Source of the DNA: DATAOG01 sp963798075
Lineage (GTDB): Bacteria; Pseudomonadota; Alphaproteobacteria; Geminicoccales; Geminicoccaceae
DNA: 64,000 bases
Assembly: GCA_963798075.1 (NCBI GenBank)
Contig: CAWCRU010000008.1
Span: 62,001 to 126,000, forward strand
Direction of reading: 5' to 3'
The notes beneath the pieces were generated by a model, which did not search any database, was not told where the DNA came from, and worked only from the letters and a program-made list of their open reading frames with translations. The number at the start of each line of letters is the position of its first letter. Within the stretch, counting starts at the first letter, position 1. Shown here one piece after another: positions 27,763-37,262 of the stretch. A program made the position numbers and the translations under genes.

Positions 27763-29182
27763 CTATGTTGCAGTGCAGTATCGTCCCTGGACCCCGTCCT
27801 CAAGCCGCGCGAGCGTCGCCTCGCGGCCCAGGACCGCCATCACCTCGAAGATCCCGGGCGAAGCGGTCGAGCCGGTGAGCGCCGCGCGCAACGGCTGCGC
27901 AACCCGACCGAGCTTGAGGCTCTCGGCCTCGGCGTAGGCGCGGATCACCTCCTCGAGAGCTGAGGGCTGCCATTCCCTGACGGCGCTCAGCCCCGGAATC
28001 AGGCCCGCGAGCCGTTCGCGTCCGGTTGGATCGAGCAACAGCCCCGCCGCCTCGCTCAGCACCACCGGCCGCGCTGCAACATAGAATGTGGCGCTCGCGG
28101 CGAGATCGACCAGGGTGGTCGCACGCGGTTTGAGGCCGGCCATGCCCGCCTCGAGCCGGGCGAGCGCCGTGGCGTCGAACTCGGTACCCTTGCGCTTCGA
28201 GCCGGGGCGCGATCAGACGCGCGAGCGTGCGATCGTCGGTCGCGCGCAGATAGTGGGCGTTGAGGCTGGTCAGCCGCGCCATGTCGAAGCGGGCGGCACC
28301 CTTGCCGACCGCATCCAGATCGAACCAGGCGATCGCCTGCTCGATGCTGATGATCTCGTCGTCGCCGTGGCTCCAGCCAAGGCGCAGCAGATAGTTGCGG
28401 AGCGCCTCGGGCAAAAAGCCCATCTCTCGATAGGCATCGATCCCAAGCGCGCCGTGACGCTTGGAGAGCTTGGCGCCGTCGGGCCCATGGATCAGCGGGA
28501 TGTGGGCGAATTCCGGCACCGGCCAGGCCTGTGCCCGATAGAGCTGGGTCTGGCGCGCGGCGTTCACCAGATGATCGTCGCCGCGGATGATGTGGCTGAC
28601 GCCCATGTCGTGGTCGTCGACCACCACCGAGAGCATGTAGGTAGAGGTGCCGTCGGAGCGCAACAACACCATGTCGTCGAGCTGGGCGTTGTCGAAGCGG
28701 ACCTCGCCCTGGACGCGGTCGGCGACGATCGTCTCGCCGGTGCGCGGCGCCTTGAGCCGGATCGCCGGCCGGACGCCCGCCGGCGCCTCGGCAGAGTCGC
28801 GATCGCGCCAGCGCCCGTCGTAGGTCGTCGAGCGGCCCTCGGCGCGCGCCTTGGCGCGCATCTCCTGCAGCTCCTCGGGCGTGCAGTAGCAGGCATAGGC
28901 GGCGCCGCGCTCGAGCAGGGCACGGGCGACCTCGGCGTGCCGGCCCTGGCGCTCCGACTGGAACACCGGCGGCTCGTCGCCGGTCAGGCCAAGCCAGCCG
29001 AGGCCATCCAGGATCGCCTGGATCGCGGCCTCGGTCGAGCGCGCGCGGTCGGTGTCCTCGATCCGCAGGAGATAGCGGCCGCCGTGATGGCGGGCGAACA
29101 GCCAGTTGAACAGCGCGGTCCGCGCGCCACCGATGTGCAAAAAACCGGTAGGCGAAGGAGCGAACCTTGTAACTACACTCAT
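27763..29182 (-). CDS. gltX: Glutamyl-tRNA synthetase, single-base frameshift
   Basis: A class I aminoacyl-tRNA synthetase. The N-terminus reads MSVVTRFAPSPTGFLHIGG (HIGH-like) and the KMSKS-like loop is AKLSKRHGALG. The frame breaks between about 28188 and 28200: before it reads ...RLIAPRLEAQ; after removing one base it continues KGTEFDATALARLEAGMAGL and runs to the TAG at 27763. Corrected length is 472 residues, as expected for a bacterial GltX with its C-terminal anticodon-binding domain. The gene is normally essential, so sequence error is favoured. It starts 61 bases from the divergent comEC. Confidence 0.9.
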
Positions 29183-29243
29183 GATTGATAAACTGGCCTC
29201 ATGCCGCACCGCCGACGCTCCGTCGTCTAGCACAAACCCGGGC

Positions 29244-31388
29244 ATGGCGCACCGCTCCCTCGGCCTGCCCCCTCCCGCGCCCGGCGTCCGCCTGATGTTG
29301 GATCGGGCACGTGGGCTCGGCGCCGGCGTCCTGCCGTGGCTGGTCGCCCGGCTGCTCGCGGAGCGCGAGCGCTGGTTGCTGTGGCTGCCGGTCGCGCTCG
29401 GCATCGGCATCGGCATCTACTTCGCCCTGCCGGCCGAGCCGCCGGTCTGGCTGGGGCCGGCGCTGCTGCTGCCGATCACGCTCGCTTGGGCGCGCCGCCG
29501 CGATTCGGACGCTGTGGGCTACCAGGCGCTGTGCCTGCCGGCCCTGCTCGGCCTGGCGGCGATCGCCGCGGGGCTGACCGCGGCCTCGATCCGGACCCAT
29601 CTGGTCGCAGCACCGGCCCTGGAGCGTCGGGGCGCCCATGTTGTCGAGGGGCAGGTCCTGCTGGTCGAGGAGCAGGTACGGGGCGCGCGGCTGACGCTCG
29701 GCAAGCTCACGATCGAAGGGCTCGATGCGGGCGCCACCCCGGCCGAACTCAGGATCAGCCTGCGCAGCGCGGCGCCGGCGATCCGGCCGGGCGATCGGGT
29801 GCGCCTGCGGGCATTCCTCATGCCGGCATCGCCGCCGAGCGAGCCTTTCGGCTACGACTTCGCCCGCCAAGCCTATTTTCTCCGGCTTGGCGGGGTCGGC
29901 TATGGCCTGGGCAAGCTCGAGCGGGTCGCCATGGCAGAGACCCCGACCTGGCGCCTCGGGCTCGCCCGGATCCGGCAAAAGGTCGCGAGCGCGATCCAGG
30001 TCGCGGTCCCGGGATCGGCGGGCGCGGTCGCGGTCGCCTTGATGACGGGTCTGCGCGGCGGCATCAGCGAGCAGGTCTGGCGCGACATGCAGATTGCCGG
30101 GATCGCGCATCTGCTCGCGATCTCGGGCCTGCATCTGGGGCTGGTCGCCGGCACGCTGTTCTTCGGCGTCCGCGTCGGTCTCGCGCTGGCGCCGCCGCTG
30201 GCGCTCCGCCTGCCGACCAAGAAAGTCGCAGCCGCGCTCGCCCTGCTCGGCGCCTTCGGATATCTGTTGCTGAGCGGAGCCACGGTCCCGACCCAGCGCG
30301 CCTTCCTCATGACGGCGCTGATGCTGCTCGCGGTCATGGTCGATCGCAATCCGTTCTCGATGCGCCTGGTCGCCTGGGCGGCGCTGGTCGTGCTCCTGTT
30401 CCAGCCCGAGAGCCTGCCCGGCGCCTCCTTCCAGATGTCGTTCGCCGCGGTGATCGCTCTGATTGCGGTCTATGAGACCGGAGTTGGCCGGCGTCCGGGC
30501 CGGAGCAGCGGGCTGGACCGGCGCCTTGCCCTCTACGTCGGCGGGGTGGCGCTGACGACCCTGATCGCGAGCTTGGCGACGGCGCCGCTCGCGATCTACC
30601 ATTTCGGCCGCCTGCCGACCTATGGCGTGATTGCCAACCTGATCGCGGTGCCGCTGACCGCGTTCTGGATCATGCCGCTGGGCCTCGCCGGCCTGCTCCT
30701 GCTGCCGTTCGGCCTCGGCAGCGTCTGCTTCTCCCTGATGGGCCGGGGAATCGAGCTGATGCTGACGGTGGCGGCAACCATTGCCGGCTGGCCGGGAGCG
30801 GCCGTGCTGGTGGCCAAGCCGTCGGCCGCGGCCTTGGCCGTGACCCTTTTGGGCGGCCTCTGGCTCTGCCTCTGGCGCGAGCCCTGGCGCCGGCTCGGTG
30901 TCCTCGGCGTGGTGGCGGGCGGCCTGCTCGCCCTGGCGTCGCGGCCGCCGGACCTGCTGATCGACGCGCGCGGCCAGATCGCGGGCATCCGTCTCGACAG
31001 CGGCGGCCTGACGCTATCGCCCTGGCAGCGGGATCGCTGGATCACCGACGGCTGGCTGCGCACCGCGGGGCAGGCCTCGGCCGCGCCCTGGCCAACGGCG
31101 GGCGCCCGCGGGCAGGGCGGCCTGAGCTGCGATGCCGAAGGCTGTCTGCTCAGCCGCAACGGCCGCAAGGTCGCCCTTGCACGGCGGCCCGAAGCTTTGG
31201 AAGAGGACTGCGCGCGGGCGGATCTGGTGCTGAGCTATCCGCGCCTCGAGCGCTGCCCGAACGGCGCGCCGCTGATCGGGCCGCAAGCGCTGCGTGCCGC
31301 CGGCGGCCTGGCGCTCTGGCTGGAACCCGCCGGCATCCGGAGCCTGAGCGTGCGCGCCGTGCGCGGCGATCGGCCCTGGACCCGATGA
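29244..31388 (+). CDS. comEC: ComEC/Rec2 family DNA internalization protein
   Basis: A large polytopic membrane protein of 714 residues that forms the inner-membrane channel for single-stranded DNA in transformation. An N-terminal DUF4131-like region (about 40-210) is followed by the Competence domain with AISGLHLGLVAG and SGATVPTQRAFLM, which are family signatures. The C-terminus is short, and I see no metallo-beta-lactamase HxHxDH motif, as in many alphaproteobacterial members. The start may be ATG 29244 or ATG 29295. It is divergent from gltX and convergent with the next gene, 4 bases away. Confidence 0.88.
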   Translation: MAHRSLGLPPPAPGVRLMLDRARGLGAGVLPWLVARLLAERERWLLWLPVALGIGIGIYFALPAEPPVWLGPALLLPITLAWARRRDSDAVGYQALCLPALLGLAAIAAGLTAASIRTHLVAAPALERRGAHVVEGQVLLVEEQVRGARLTLGKLTIEGLDAGATPAELRISLRSAAPAIRPGDRVRLRAFLMPASPPSEPFGYDFARQAYFLRLGGVGYGLGKLERVAMAETPTWRLGLARIRQKVASAIQVAVPGSAGAVAVALMTGLRGGISEQVWRDMQIAGIAHLLAISGLHLGLVAGTLFFGVRVGLALAPPLALRLPTKKVAAALALLGAFGYLLLSGATVPTQRAFLMTALMLLAVMVDRNPFSMRLVAWAALVVLLFQPESLPGASFQMSFAAVIALIAVYETGVGRRPGRSSGLDRRLALYVGGVALTTLIASLATAPLAIYHFGRLPTYGVIANLIAVPLTAFWIMPLGLAGLLLLPFGLGSVCFSLMGRGIELMLTVAATIAGWPGAAVLVAKPSAAALAVTLLGGLWLCLWREPWRRLGVLGVVAGGLLALASRPPDLLIDARGQIAGIRLDSGGLTLSPWQRDRWITDGWLRTAGQASAAPWPTAGARGQGGLSCDAEGCLLSRNGRKVALARRPEALEEDCARADLVLSYPRLERCPNGAPLIGPQALRAAGGLALWLEPAGIRSLSVRAVRGDRPWTR

Positions 31389-31392
31389 CGCG

Positions 31393-32070
31393 TCAGCGGT
31401 TCGGATCCGGAGCGCGCAACAGCCGGCTCGGATGGCCCAGATAACCGGGCGGGGCGATCCCCGGCGCGAGGCGGGGGTCGGGCTCGGGCGGGCCGGCCGC
31501 GGCGCCGAGCGGCAGCACCCCCGCCCAGACCGGCAGCGTGTAGTCCTCCTCGTCGTCGATCGGCGGCCCGGTCCGGATCTTGGCCGACACCTCGGAGAGC
31601 TCCATCCAGAGCACGGTCGTGGCCTTCAGCTCCTGCCGGGTCGGCGGGCGCAGCTCCGGCCAGCGGCCGGGGAACAGGCGCTCGACGAAGTCTTCGAGCA
31701 CGGCGAGCTTGTCGGCGTCGGGCACCAGCTGCGCAATCCCGAACGCCATCACCGAGCGGTAGTTCATCGAGTGGTGGAAGCCCGAGCGGGCGAGCACGAA
31801 GCCGTCGACATGGGTGACCGTGACGCAGACCGGCACGCCCTGCTTTAGGCGACGGAGCATGCGGCTCGCCGAAGAGCCGTGCCAGTACAGGCGATCCCCG
31901 TGACGCCAGTAGGAGGTGGGCGTGACGTAGGGTTGGCCGTCAATCGCGTAGCCGACGTGGCAGATCATGCCGGCATCGAGCACGGCGTGCACGGTTTCCG
32001 CGTCGTAATGCCCCCGCTTTGGCAGGCGCCTGACGCGGGTCTTCAAGGTCGGCTGAGAACGTTCCGCCAT
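31393..32070 (-). CDS. Pyridoxamine 5'-phosphate oxidase family protein
   Basis: A 225-residue split-barrel flavin-binding protein. The segment KRGHYDAETVHAVLDAGMICHVGYAIDGQPYVTP (residues about 18-51) is characteristic of the PNPOx-like/NimA-related putative FMN-binding family, as are YWHGSSASRML and VTHVDGFVLARSGFHHSMNYRSV. The substrate is unknown; relatives bind FMN, F420 or haem. The last 40 residues are Pro-rich. It stands alone between comEC and the dioxygenase gene. Confidence 0.8.
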   Translation of the reverse strand: MAERSQPTLKTRVRRLPKRGHYDAETVHAVLDAGMICHVGYAIDGQPYVTPTSYWRHGDRLYWHGSSASRMLRRLKQGVPVCVTVTHVDGFVLARSGFHHSMNYRSVMAFGIAQLVPDADKLAVLEDFVERLFPGRWPELRPPTRQELKATTVLWMELSEVSAKIRTGPPIDDEEDYTLPVWAGVLPLGAAAGPPEPDPRLAPGIAPPGYLGHPSRLLRAPDPNR

Positions 32071-32158
32071 GCCGGGCTCCGGTCTGGGTCCGGCACCGAG
32101 GCTAGGGAGCCTACTGGCCCTGGTGAAAGGGCCATTTTCGCTCTATCGAGGGGGCCAT

Positions 32159-33012
32159 TCAGAAACCGCGGAGCGACATCTCCGGACCGCGCTGCAGCCA
32201 GTTGTCCGCACTGTAGCGCGCCCGGCCATCGATCACGTGCAGGGTATAGGCGTGGCGCGATCTCTCCGAGCGGTTGGGCGCGCTCCAGTGTGGCAGGAGC
32301 CCGTGCAGGACGACGAGCGTGCCCTCCTCCACCTCGAGCGGCACGAGACCCGTGCTCGGCAAAGTCGTGGGATCGATGATGACCGTCTCGGTGCGCATGC
32401 CGTGGCGCAGGAACCGGCTCCGCAGCGGCCCCTTGTGGCCGCCCGGCGCGCCGTGCAGGCAGCCGTTCTCGACCGTCCGTCCTCGAGCGCGAACCAGAGG
32501 CCCATGACGCTGAGCGGCTCGATATGCAGAAAGGCGGCATCCTGGTGGCAGATGACCTCGCCGCCGATTTTCGGCTGCTTGAAGATGTACATGGACTGGA
32601 GCAGCAGCGGCAGGGCGACGCCGAGGTCGCCCACCAGCTCGGCCAGAGCCGGCCGGCGCGAGAACGGTTCGAAGACCGGATCGATGTCGTGGAGCGCATG
32701 GCCGACCTTGTTGATCGAGCGCTGCTTGCTGTGCCGCAGCCGGCCCGCCTCGTCGAACGCCTCCCCCTCGAAGAAGAAGCGAACCTTGTCGCCCGATTCG
32801 AGGAAATAGCGATCCTGTGCATGATCCTGCCCCGTAGTCGAGAAAATCGACGCCACCTCGCCCGGCTCGAACGCCTCAACCAACTCCGCCATCCGCCCCC
32901 GCAACGCCGCGCACTCGGCCCGCGGCACGAACCCGGGCAGGACCAGGTAGCCATCGCGCGCGAAAGCGTGGCGAGCGCCGCCCGCAATGATCGATCCGTT
33001 TGAACTCAGCAT
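32159..33012 (-). CDS. Phytanoyl-CoA dioxygenase family protein, frameshifted
   Basis: A non-haem Fe(II)/2-oxoglutarate oxygenase of the PhyH family. It opens HAFARDGYLVLPGFVPRAEC, and the iron-binding HxD is in ICHQDAAFLHIEP. The distal His lies in LLPHWSAPNRSERSRHAYTLH, but one frame away. The switch is near 32475-32484: inserting one base after FALED restores TVENGCLHGAPGGHKG. Corrected length is about 284 residues, which is normal. The gene is not known to be essential, so either a sequence error or a real mutation is possible. The substrate cannot be predicted. Confidence 0.82.
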
Positions 33013-33172
33013 GATGTCGTCCCAACCTTAAGCCGTGGCTCGAAACCCGGACCTGCCGCATCGAAAAAGGGCTCACCTGCACAAGGTCGTCAACCAGCAC
33101 ATTCGCGCCAGGACCGAGAACGAGCTACCCGAAAGATGCGATCATCGCCGCCGGTCTCGATCGAGTCTTCCC

Positions 33173-34321
33173 TCAGATGGCTTGACTTGAGCGTATGCTG
33201 AGGCGGGCAGCGAGGCCGGTGCCCGCGAGCGCGAGTGCGGCCATCGCGAAAAAGGCTGTACCGCCCGTTCTGGCGTAGAGCCAGCCGGCGGCCGGGGTCA
33301 CGAGACCGAACAGCAGAGCGCCACCGATTGCGGCGTAGAAGCCCTGGGCGCTCGCCAGCAGCTCTGCTGGCACGCCGTCGCGCAGCCGGTACATGACCGC
33401 GAGATGCACCGCTCCGAAGCTCGCGCCATGGAGCGCCTGGGCCGGGATCAGGAGGCCGAGATCGCTGCCGGCCGCCGCGGTCAGGCACCAGCGGAGCACG
33501 GCGAGGCTGCCCGCCAGCGTCAGCAGCCGGAGCGGCGTCAGTCTGCGCAGGATCGCACCCGCGGCCGCGAACAGCAGGACTTCGGCGATCACGCCCTCGG
33601 CCCAGAGCCAGCCGATCACGGTCTCGCTGAGGCCGGCCGCGCGCCAGTGCAGGCTGGCAAAGCTGTAGTAGAGCGCATGGCTGACCTGGATCAGGCCGGC
33701 GGCGAAGACCAGACCGACGAGGCCCGGCACGCGCAATAGCAGCCCGAGCCGCGGCGGCTCGGGCGGGCGCTGGAGCGCGTGCGTTTCCGGCAGCTGCAGG
33801 CAGGCGAAAAGATTGACCGCGAGCAAGGCCAGCAGCAGCTCGAGCACGCTCCCGGGGCCGCTGCGCCCGATCCACCAGCCGCCACCGATCGCCGCCACGA
33901 TGAAGGTAATCGAGCCCCAGAGCCGGACTGGGCCGTAGCCGAAGCCCCCCGCCCTCAGCTCCTCGAGCGCCAGCGCCTCACCGAGCGGCAGGATCGCGGC
34001 CCAGCCGGCGCCGGTGACCAGACTGAGCAGCAGGAACACCCAAAGGTGCTGCGCGAGGCCGAACAGCGCCATTCCAACCAGGGTCAGGCCGGCCAGCAGC
34101 ATCATCAGGCGGCGGCGCTCGCCCAGGCGGTCGGCGGCGTAGGGAATCGCCAGGCTGGTCACGACCCGGGGCCAGAAATTGGCCGCCAGCAGCAGGCCGA
34201 TCTCGGCGGGCGTCAGGCCCTGCGCCGCCAGCCAGACCGGCCAGTAGGGCAACGAGATGCCGATCGCGGCAAAGCTCGCGCCGTAGAACAGCGCGAAGCG
34301 AAAGCGGAGCGCGCGGGCCAT
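33173..34321 (-). CDS. MFS transporter (LacY/HcaT-like)
   Basis: A 382-residue major facilitator with about 12 membrane helices. The start FRFALFYGASFAAIGISLPYWP and the loop motif ADRLGERRRL after helix 2 are typical of the MFS_1-like group that includes the 3-phenylpropionate transporter HcaT. The substrate is unknown. It is divergently arranged 78 bases from the hydrolase/OsmC gene. Confidence 0.82.
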   Translation of the reverse strand: MARALRFRFALFYGASFAAIGISLPYWPVWLAAQGLTPAEIGLLLAANFWPRVVTSLAIPYAADRLGERRRLMMLLAGLTLVGMALFGLAQHLWVFLLLSLVTGAGWAAILPLGEALALEELRAGGFGYGPVRLWGSITFIVAAIGGGWWIGRSGPGSVLELLLALLAVNLFACLQLPETHALQRPPEPPRLGLLLRVPGLVGLVFAAGLIQVSHALYYSFASLHWRAAGLSETVIGWLWAEGVIAEVLLFAAAGAILRRLTPLRLLTLAGSLAVLRWCLTAAAGSDLGLLIPAQALHGASFGAVHLAVMYRLRDGVPAELLASAQGFYAAIGGALLFGLVTPAAGWLYARTGGTAFFAMAALALAGTGLAARLSIRSSQAI

Positions 34322-34399
34322 GGCCGAAGGCTTGCTGCCAAACCGGTGGATTTGCGCCAGGATGCCGCTTCGGTCGCGGCATCAGCGGAGGTAGCAGCC

Positions 34400-35628
34400 A
34401 TGGCCGCTCGAAGCGAGAAGATCACGTTCGCCGCTGCCGCAGGCGAGATGCTGGCGGCCCGGCTCGACTGGCCCGAGGGTGCGCCCCGCGCGTTCGCGCT
34501 GTTCGCCCATTGCTTCACCTGCTCCAAGGACGTCTTCGCGGCGGCGCGCATCAGCCAGGGGCTGGCGGCCCATGGGGTCGCCGTGCTGCGCTTCGACTTC
34601 ACCGGCCTCGGGGCCAGCGGCGGCGATTTTTCGAACAGTAATTTCTCTTCCAATCTCGAGGACTTGGCCGCGGCGGCGGACTACCTGCGGCAGGCGCATC
34701 AGGCGCCGAAGATCCTGATTGGCCACTCCCTCGGCGGGGCGGCCGCGTTGGCCGCCGCGCAGCGCGTGCCCGAGGCGGTCGCGGTCGCGACCATCGCCGC
34801 CCCGTTCGATCCCGCCCACGTCAGCCATCTGCTCGCCCCCGTCCGCGCCGAGATCGAGGCCAAGGGCGAGGCTGAGGTGACCCTCGGCGGGCGCAGCTTC
34901 CGGGTCCGCAAGCAATTTCTGGACGCCATCGCCGGGCACAAGCTCGGCGATCATATCGCTCGGCTCAAGATCGCGCTGATCGTCTTCCATGCGCCGCGCG
35001 ATCAGACCGTCGGCATCGAGAACGCCAGCCATATCTTCACCGCCGCCAGGCATCCCAAGAGCTTCGTCTCGCTCGACGATGCCGACCACCTGCTGACCCG
35101 ACGCGCGGATGCGATCTACGTCGCCGACGTCCTGGCCGCCTGGGCGAGCCGCATCTGCCGCCGGCGCCGGCGGCCGCGGTCCAGGCGGAGCCGCCGGCCG
35201 GCGAGGTCGTGGTCGCCGAGACCGGCGAGGGCGAGTTCACGCAGAGCGTCCGGGTCGGCCGGCATCGGCTGCGCGCCGACGAGCCGGCGAGCGTGCCCGG
35301 TGGCCTCGACACCGGCCCCGGCCCCTACGACTACCTGCTCGCCAGTCTTGGCGCCTGCACCGCGATGACCCTTCGCCTCTATGCCGAACGCAAGGAGCTG
35401 CCGCTCGAGCGGGTGACGGTCCACCTGAAGCACGGGAAAATCCACGCAAACGATTGCGCTGACTGCGAAACCAGGGAGGGCATGCTCGATCAGATCGAAC
35501 GGACGCTGGAGCTCGCTGGTCCCCTCGATGCCGCCCAGCGCCAGCGTCTGCTCGAGATTGCCGACAAATGCCCGGTCCACCGCACGCTCACCAGCGAGGT
35601 CAAGATCCGGACCAGCCTCGCTGGGTAG
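34400..35628 (+). CDS. Bifunctional alpha/beta hydrolase-OsmC protein, frameshifted
   Basis: The N-terminal half (about 1-250) is an alpha/beta hydrolase with the nucleophile elbow IGHSLGGAAAL and a late DADHLL His region. The C-terminal half (about 270-409) is an OsmC/Ohr fold with YLLASLGACTAMTLRLYAE, where the Cys is a peroxidatic-type residue, and CPVHRTL. This fusion is a known architecture of about 400 residues. The two halves are in different frames. One base is missing near 35152: adding it changes WASRICRR to WASRYLPPAPAAAV and joins them into 409 residues. OsmC proteins reduce organic hydroperoxides; the fused hydrolase role is unknown. Confidence 0.82.
35216..35416 (+). repeat. OsmC inverted repeat, copy A (within osmC)
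   Basis: A 201-base segment of the OsmC domain that recurs in inverted orientation at 35803-36002 with roughly 15 differences and one 1-base gap by my alignment. This copy is the intact functional one. Confidence 0.9.
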
Positions 35629-35639
35629 CCGCAATCCGG

Positions 35640-36106
35640 AGGCTCAGTTTCGTCGCGTCGCGCAGCGCGGCGGACAGCTTGTGCCGCCGCCTCGAGAAGC
35701 CGAGGCGTCGCCTCGTAGGCGGGCTTGAGATTGGCGGCCTGCCGATCCGGCTCTTCGGGGTAGAGGTCGGCAAGGCGGTTGCGGATGCCCACGGTGAAGA
35801 TATCACCCGCTCGAGCGGCAGCGCCATGAGTTCGGCGTAGACGCGAAGGGTCATCGCGGTGCAGGCGCCAAGGCCGGCCAGCAGGTAGTCGTAGGGGCCG
35901 GGGCCGGTGTCGAGACCCCGGTCACGCTCGCCGGCTCGTCGGCGCGCAGCCGACGCCGGCCGACCCGGACGCTCTGCGTGAACTTGCCCTCGCCGGCCTC
36001 GGTGATCCTCGACCCGCGAGCCGAACAGCCGGACGGTCGCGCGCGCGCCGAACACCGCAAGCGCCGCCTGCCGGATCGCTTGAATCTCGCGAGGCTCGAG
36101 CCGCAT
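35640..36106 (-). pseudogene. Gene debris: MNT start, OsmC fragment, HEPN-like tail
   Basis: Read on the minus strand, the patch starts with MRLEPREIQAIRQAALAVFG then VRLFGSRVEDH (36106 to about 36005), the beginning of a MNT-type nucleotidyltransferase. It stops before the catalytic D-x-D. The frame is then replaced by a frameshifted OsmC fragment (36002-35803). A remnant reading RNRLADLYPEEPDRQAANL and about 40 more residues follows, loosely resembling HEPN-domain partners of MNT proteins. None of the three parts is complete. The MNT and OsmC identities are fairly clear; the HEPN suggestion is weak. Confidence 0.55.
35803..36002 (-). repeat. OsmC inverted repeat, copy B (degenerate)
   Basis: A 200-base inverted partial copy of the OsmC domain at 35216-35416, with about 386 bases between the arms. 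It has a 1-base deletion (GGTGGCC to GGGGTC) and no start or end of its own, so it is not functional. Confidence 0.88.
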
Positions 36107-36259
36107 GGCCGGCATCCTGGACAAGGGGTCGGCTCGCGGCAAGCCCAAACCTCGGGAACGCGGGACGGCCTCTTGGGTGCAGCGGATTCACAGTTGGCAA
36201 GGGCGCGCTCCGGCGCTACCCCTTAGCTCAGAAGCAAAACCAACTCAGGGAGCAAAGGC

Positions 36260-37192
36260 GTGACCAGCAAGTTCACCACCGCAGTCGTCCTTGCGGCTGC
36301 GCTGGGTTTCGCCACCTCGGCGATGGCCCAGAACATGCGCTTCGTGGTCGTCACCCATGGCCAGGCGTCGGACCCGTTCTGGTCGGTGGTCAAGAACGGG
36401 GTCGACCAGGCGGCCAAGGATCTCGGCGTGACCGTCGATTACAATGCCCCCGACACCTACAACATGCCGCAGATGGCACAGCTGATCGACGCCGCGGCCG
36501 CCTCGCAGCCGGACGGTCTGGTGGTCTCGATCCCCGACGCCGAGGCGCTCGGCGATTCGATCAAGAACGCGGTCGCTGCCGGCATCCCGGTGGTCTCGAT
36601 GAATTCCGGCTCCGACGTCTACGAGTCGCTGGGCGTGCTCGTCCACGTCGGCCAGACCGAATACGAGGCCGGCCTCGGCGCCGGCAAGAAGATGAAGGCG
36701 GCGGGAGTGACCAACGCGCTCTGCGTCAATCAGGAGGTCGGCAACGTCGCTCTCGACCTGCGCTGCAAGGGCTTCAGCGACGGCCTGCAGGGCAAGGTCG
36801 ATGTCCTGGCGGTCAGCATGGACCCGACCGAGATCGGCAACGCCGTCAAGGGCGCCATGAGCTCCAACGCCGACGTCAACGGCGTGCTCGCCCTGGGCCC
36901 GGCGGCGGCCGAGCCGACGCTCGCGGCGCTCGAGGAGAACGAGATGCTGGACAAGGTGAAGTTCGGCACCTTCGATCTGTCACCGACGGTTCTCAAGGCG
37001 ATCGGCGACGGCAAGATGATGTTCGCGATCGATCAGCAGCAGTTCCTGCAGGGCTATCTCCCGATCCAGTTCCTGAGACTGTACAAGCTCTACGGTACGA
37101 TGCCGGCCGGCACGGTCATGACCGGCCCGGGCTTCGTCACCGCGGACAATGCGGCGCAGGTGATCGAGCTGAGCAAGCAAGGTATCCGCTAG
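36260..37192 (+). CDS. Sugar ABC transporter substrate-binding protein (RbsB-like)
   Basis: A 310-residue periplasmic-binding protein of the ribose/fructose group. It has a signal peptide (about residues 1-23, ending SAMA before QNMRFVVVTHG), an N-terminal lobe with PDGLVVSIPDAEALG and AGIPVVSMNSGSD, and a C-terminal lobe. The start is GTG 36260 with AGGGAG upstream. It is the first gene of an operon with a permease, a VOC protein and an ATPase. The ligand is unknown; similarity by eye is to pentose/fructose binders. A strong hairpin follows the gene and probably keeps binding protein in excess. Confidence 0.9.
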   Translation: MTSKFTTAVVLAAALGFATSAMAQNMRFVVVTHGQASDPFWSVVKNGVDQAAKDLGVTVDYNAPDTYNMPQMAQLIDAAAASQPDGLVVSIPDAEALGDSIKNAVAAGIPVVSMNSGSDVYESLGVLVHVGQTEYEAGLGAGKKMKAAGVTNALCVNQEVGNVALDLRCKGFSDGLQGKVDVLAVSMDPTEIGNAVKGAMSSNADVNGVLALGPAAAEPTLAALEENEMLDKVKFGTFDLSPTVLKAIGDGKMMFAIDQQQFLQGYLPIQFLRLYKLYGTMPAGTVMTGPGFVTADNAAQVIELSKQGIR

Positions 37193-37201
37193 CCCGCCCT
37201 C

Positions 37202-37228
37202 GGGGGCCCGCCGCCCCGGCGGGCCCCC
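37202..37228 (+). promoter_or_regulatory. Intercistronic GC hairpin after binding-protein gene
   Basis: A perfect 12-bp stem (GGGGGCCCGCCG with CGGCGGGCCCCC) around a CCC loop lies between the binding-protein gene and the permease. It lacks a T-run, so it more likely protects the upstream mRNA 3' end or partly attenuates transcription than terminates it. Confidence 0.7.
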
Positions 37229-37262
37229 AAGGGTCGACGGGAAGCCATCGGGGAGGCCTGTC

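Noticed and set aside
28088..29188. Plus-strand open frame opposite gltX
   Set aside because: Antisense shadow of the glutamyl-tRNA synthetase gene.
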